5,821 nt of DNA from an uncultured Dialister sp. GTDB lineage: Bacteria; Bacillota; Negativicutes; Veillonellales; Dialisteraceae. Below, in pieces: positions 5,198 through 5,821 of this stretch. The position numbers and the translations under genes were made by a program. The notes beneath the pieces are model-generated. The model saw only the letters and a program-made list of their open reading frames with translations, made no database searches and was not told where the DNA came from. The number at the start of each line of letters is the position of its first letter. Position 1 is the first letter of the stretch. The stretch spans positions 1 to 5,821 of the forward strand of contig OMVW01000067.1 in assembly GCA_900314595.1 (NCBI GenBank), in the 5' to 3' direction.

Positions 5198-5290
5198 GCG
5201 TCCCCCAACGGGGGAAGCTCCCGCGAAGCGAGTAAAGGGGGGCGGTCTTTCGTTCAAGCCGAAATCGAGATAAATGGTAAAAACGTAACG
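5198..5290 (+). repeat. Intergenic repeat R, right copy A
   Basis: A CCCCC-AAC-GGGGG hairpin, an inner CGC-GAA-GCG hairpin and a closing G-run are followed by CGGTCTTTC, TTCAAG, GAGATAAA and ACGT blocks. It aligns over its whole length with copy B at 5527-5619 with only scattered substitutions and 1-nt gaps. Confidence 0.75.
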
Positions 5291-5306
5291 TATTCCGGGG
5301 AGCCGC

Positions 5307-5338
5307 CGGGTGGGTTCATCTTTCGCACGAGGCACATA
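5307..5338 (+). repeat. 32-nt direct repeat, first copy
   Basis: It is identical to 5443-5474 except for one base (G at 5330, A at 5466). It joins the end of repeat R copy A to a degenerate version of the R 5' block (ACATATA ... GAAACGTAC). Confidence 0.85.
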
Positions 5339-5442
5339 TAAGACGAATCATTGAAACGTACTTTGACAGATGAGAAAAAATAAAAGCATGCCATCGTCCA
5401 AGCCCTCCCAGGTTTTGGGAGGGTGCCGGAGCAAAGCGAAGG

Positions 5443-5474
5443 CGGGTGGGTTCATCTTTCGCACAAGGCACATA
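5443..5474 (+). repeat. 32-nt direct repeat, second copy
   Basis: This is the second copy of the direct repeat at 5307-5338, 136 nt downstream. It leads directly into the 5' block of repeat R copy B. Confidence 0.85.
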
Positions 5475-5620
5475 CAGGGCTGACTGACGCAATGTACAAG
5501 GATAAAATGTCTCTATCCCTGAAACGCGCTGCCCCCCTACGGGGGAAGCTCCGCGAAGCGGTGAAGGGGGCGGTCTTTCATTCAAGTCGAATCTGAGATA
5601 AACGGTAAGAACGTTACGTC
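5464..5620 (+). repeat. Intergenic repeat R, right copy B (most complete)
   Basis: It contains the 5' block found in the left copy (GCACATA, GGCTGACTGACG, CTCTATCC), then the CCCCC-TAC-GGGGG and CCGC-GAA-GCGG hairpins, then the 3' block shared with copy A (CGGTCTTTC ... AACGTTACGT). It bridges the left copy and copy A and best shows the full unit of about 155 nt. A short CCGGC-GAA-GCCGG element follows at 5631-5643. Confidence 0.75.
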
Positions 5621-5821
5621 CCGGCAGAGCTCCGGCGAAGCCGGTGAAGGAACGACCTGCACTATCCCTGTTAATGCCAGATGACCAGGACCGAAAGCAT
5701 GCTATCGTTTCAGGCTCCCCAAGCTTACTATAAAACCATTATCCCGAAAAACCCAAAAAAGGGCGCACTTACCCCAGGGTCCATTTTTTAGCTTTTTTCA
5801 GTTAGCGATTGCCATGGTAGA

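Larger units (their letters stand above)
4846..5821. other. Gene-free, repeat-rich region upstream of the operon
   Basis: No convincing gene is seen. The longest open frame (minus strand, 5585-5316) lies entirely inside repeats R and reads as repeat-derived peptide such as PPPSPLRGASPVGG without a good ribosome binding site, so I do not call it. The region holds two minus-strand copies of repeat H (4925-5015, 5055-5124), two long copies of repeat R (5198-5290, 5464-5620) and a 32-nt direct repeat. The last about 30 bases could hold the tail of a minus-strand gene (reading ...STMAIAN, stop at 5800-5798), but too little is visible. Confidence 0.65.

Noticed and set aside
5316..5585. Minus-strand open frame of 89 codons
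   Set aside because: It lies wholly in repeat R and the 32-nt direct repeats, with no ribosome binding site or recognisable domain.
5744..5795. Possible terminator near the right edge (A-run, GGGCGC, CCCCAGGG, T-run)
   Set aside because: The arms pair over six A-T and two G-C pairs around a mismatch, too weak to call.

Overview
The window holds one complete operon on the minus strand, livH-livM-livG-livF (about 4254 down to 922). It encodes the two membrane permeases and two ATPases of a branched-chain amino acid (LIV-type) ABC importer. Gene-poor, repeat-rich DNA lies on both sides. T-box leader RNA, an extended -10 sigma-A promoter and strong AGGAGG ribosome binding sites point to a Firmicute. 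My inference, from general appearance only, is a Negativicutes-type organism (Dialister/Megasphaera/Acidaminococcus-like); this is not proven.

Layout. 1-67: possible 3' tail of an unidentified plus-strand gene. 141-195: strong plus-strand terminator with a UUCG loop. 196-840: no gene; hairpin repeats and short simple-sequence tracts. 841-882: operon terminator (minus strand). 922-4254: livF, livG, livM, livH, listed from operon 3' to 5', each junction overlapping by one base (TRATG). 4255-4811: a leader of about 550 nt. 4818-4845: promoter. 4846-5821: no convincing gene; the same repeat families as the left flank, mostly in opposite orientation for the hairpin/heptamer family.

The most interesting region is the leader. 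It contains two T-box sensor domains in series. Each has an AGAGAG plus distal stem-loop, a specifier segment, a GTAG segment and a CGTTA segment. Aligned over exactly equal 30-nt stretches, they place specifier codons CUC (Leu) and AUC (Ile). No antiterminator/terminator lies between the sensors. Instead, two antiterminator/terminator modules with identical 14-nt T-box sequences follow the second sensor, the last one without a sensor of its own. The operon therefore appears set up to read uncharged tRNA-Leu and tRNA-Ile and to turn on import of the matching amino acids. Leaders with duplicated terminator-antiterminator modules are a known T-box class; two serial sensors of different specificity feeding two serial terminators is the part worth checking for novelty.

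No gene for a periplasmic/lipoprotein binding protein (LivJ/LivK type) is in the window, so the binding partner must be encoded elsewhere.
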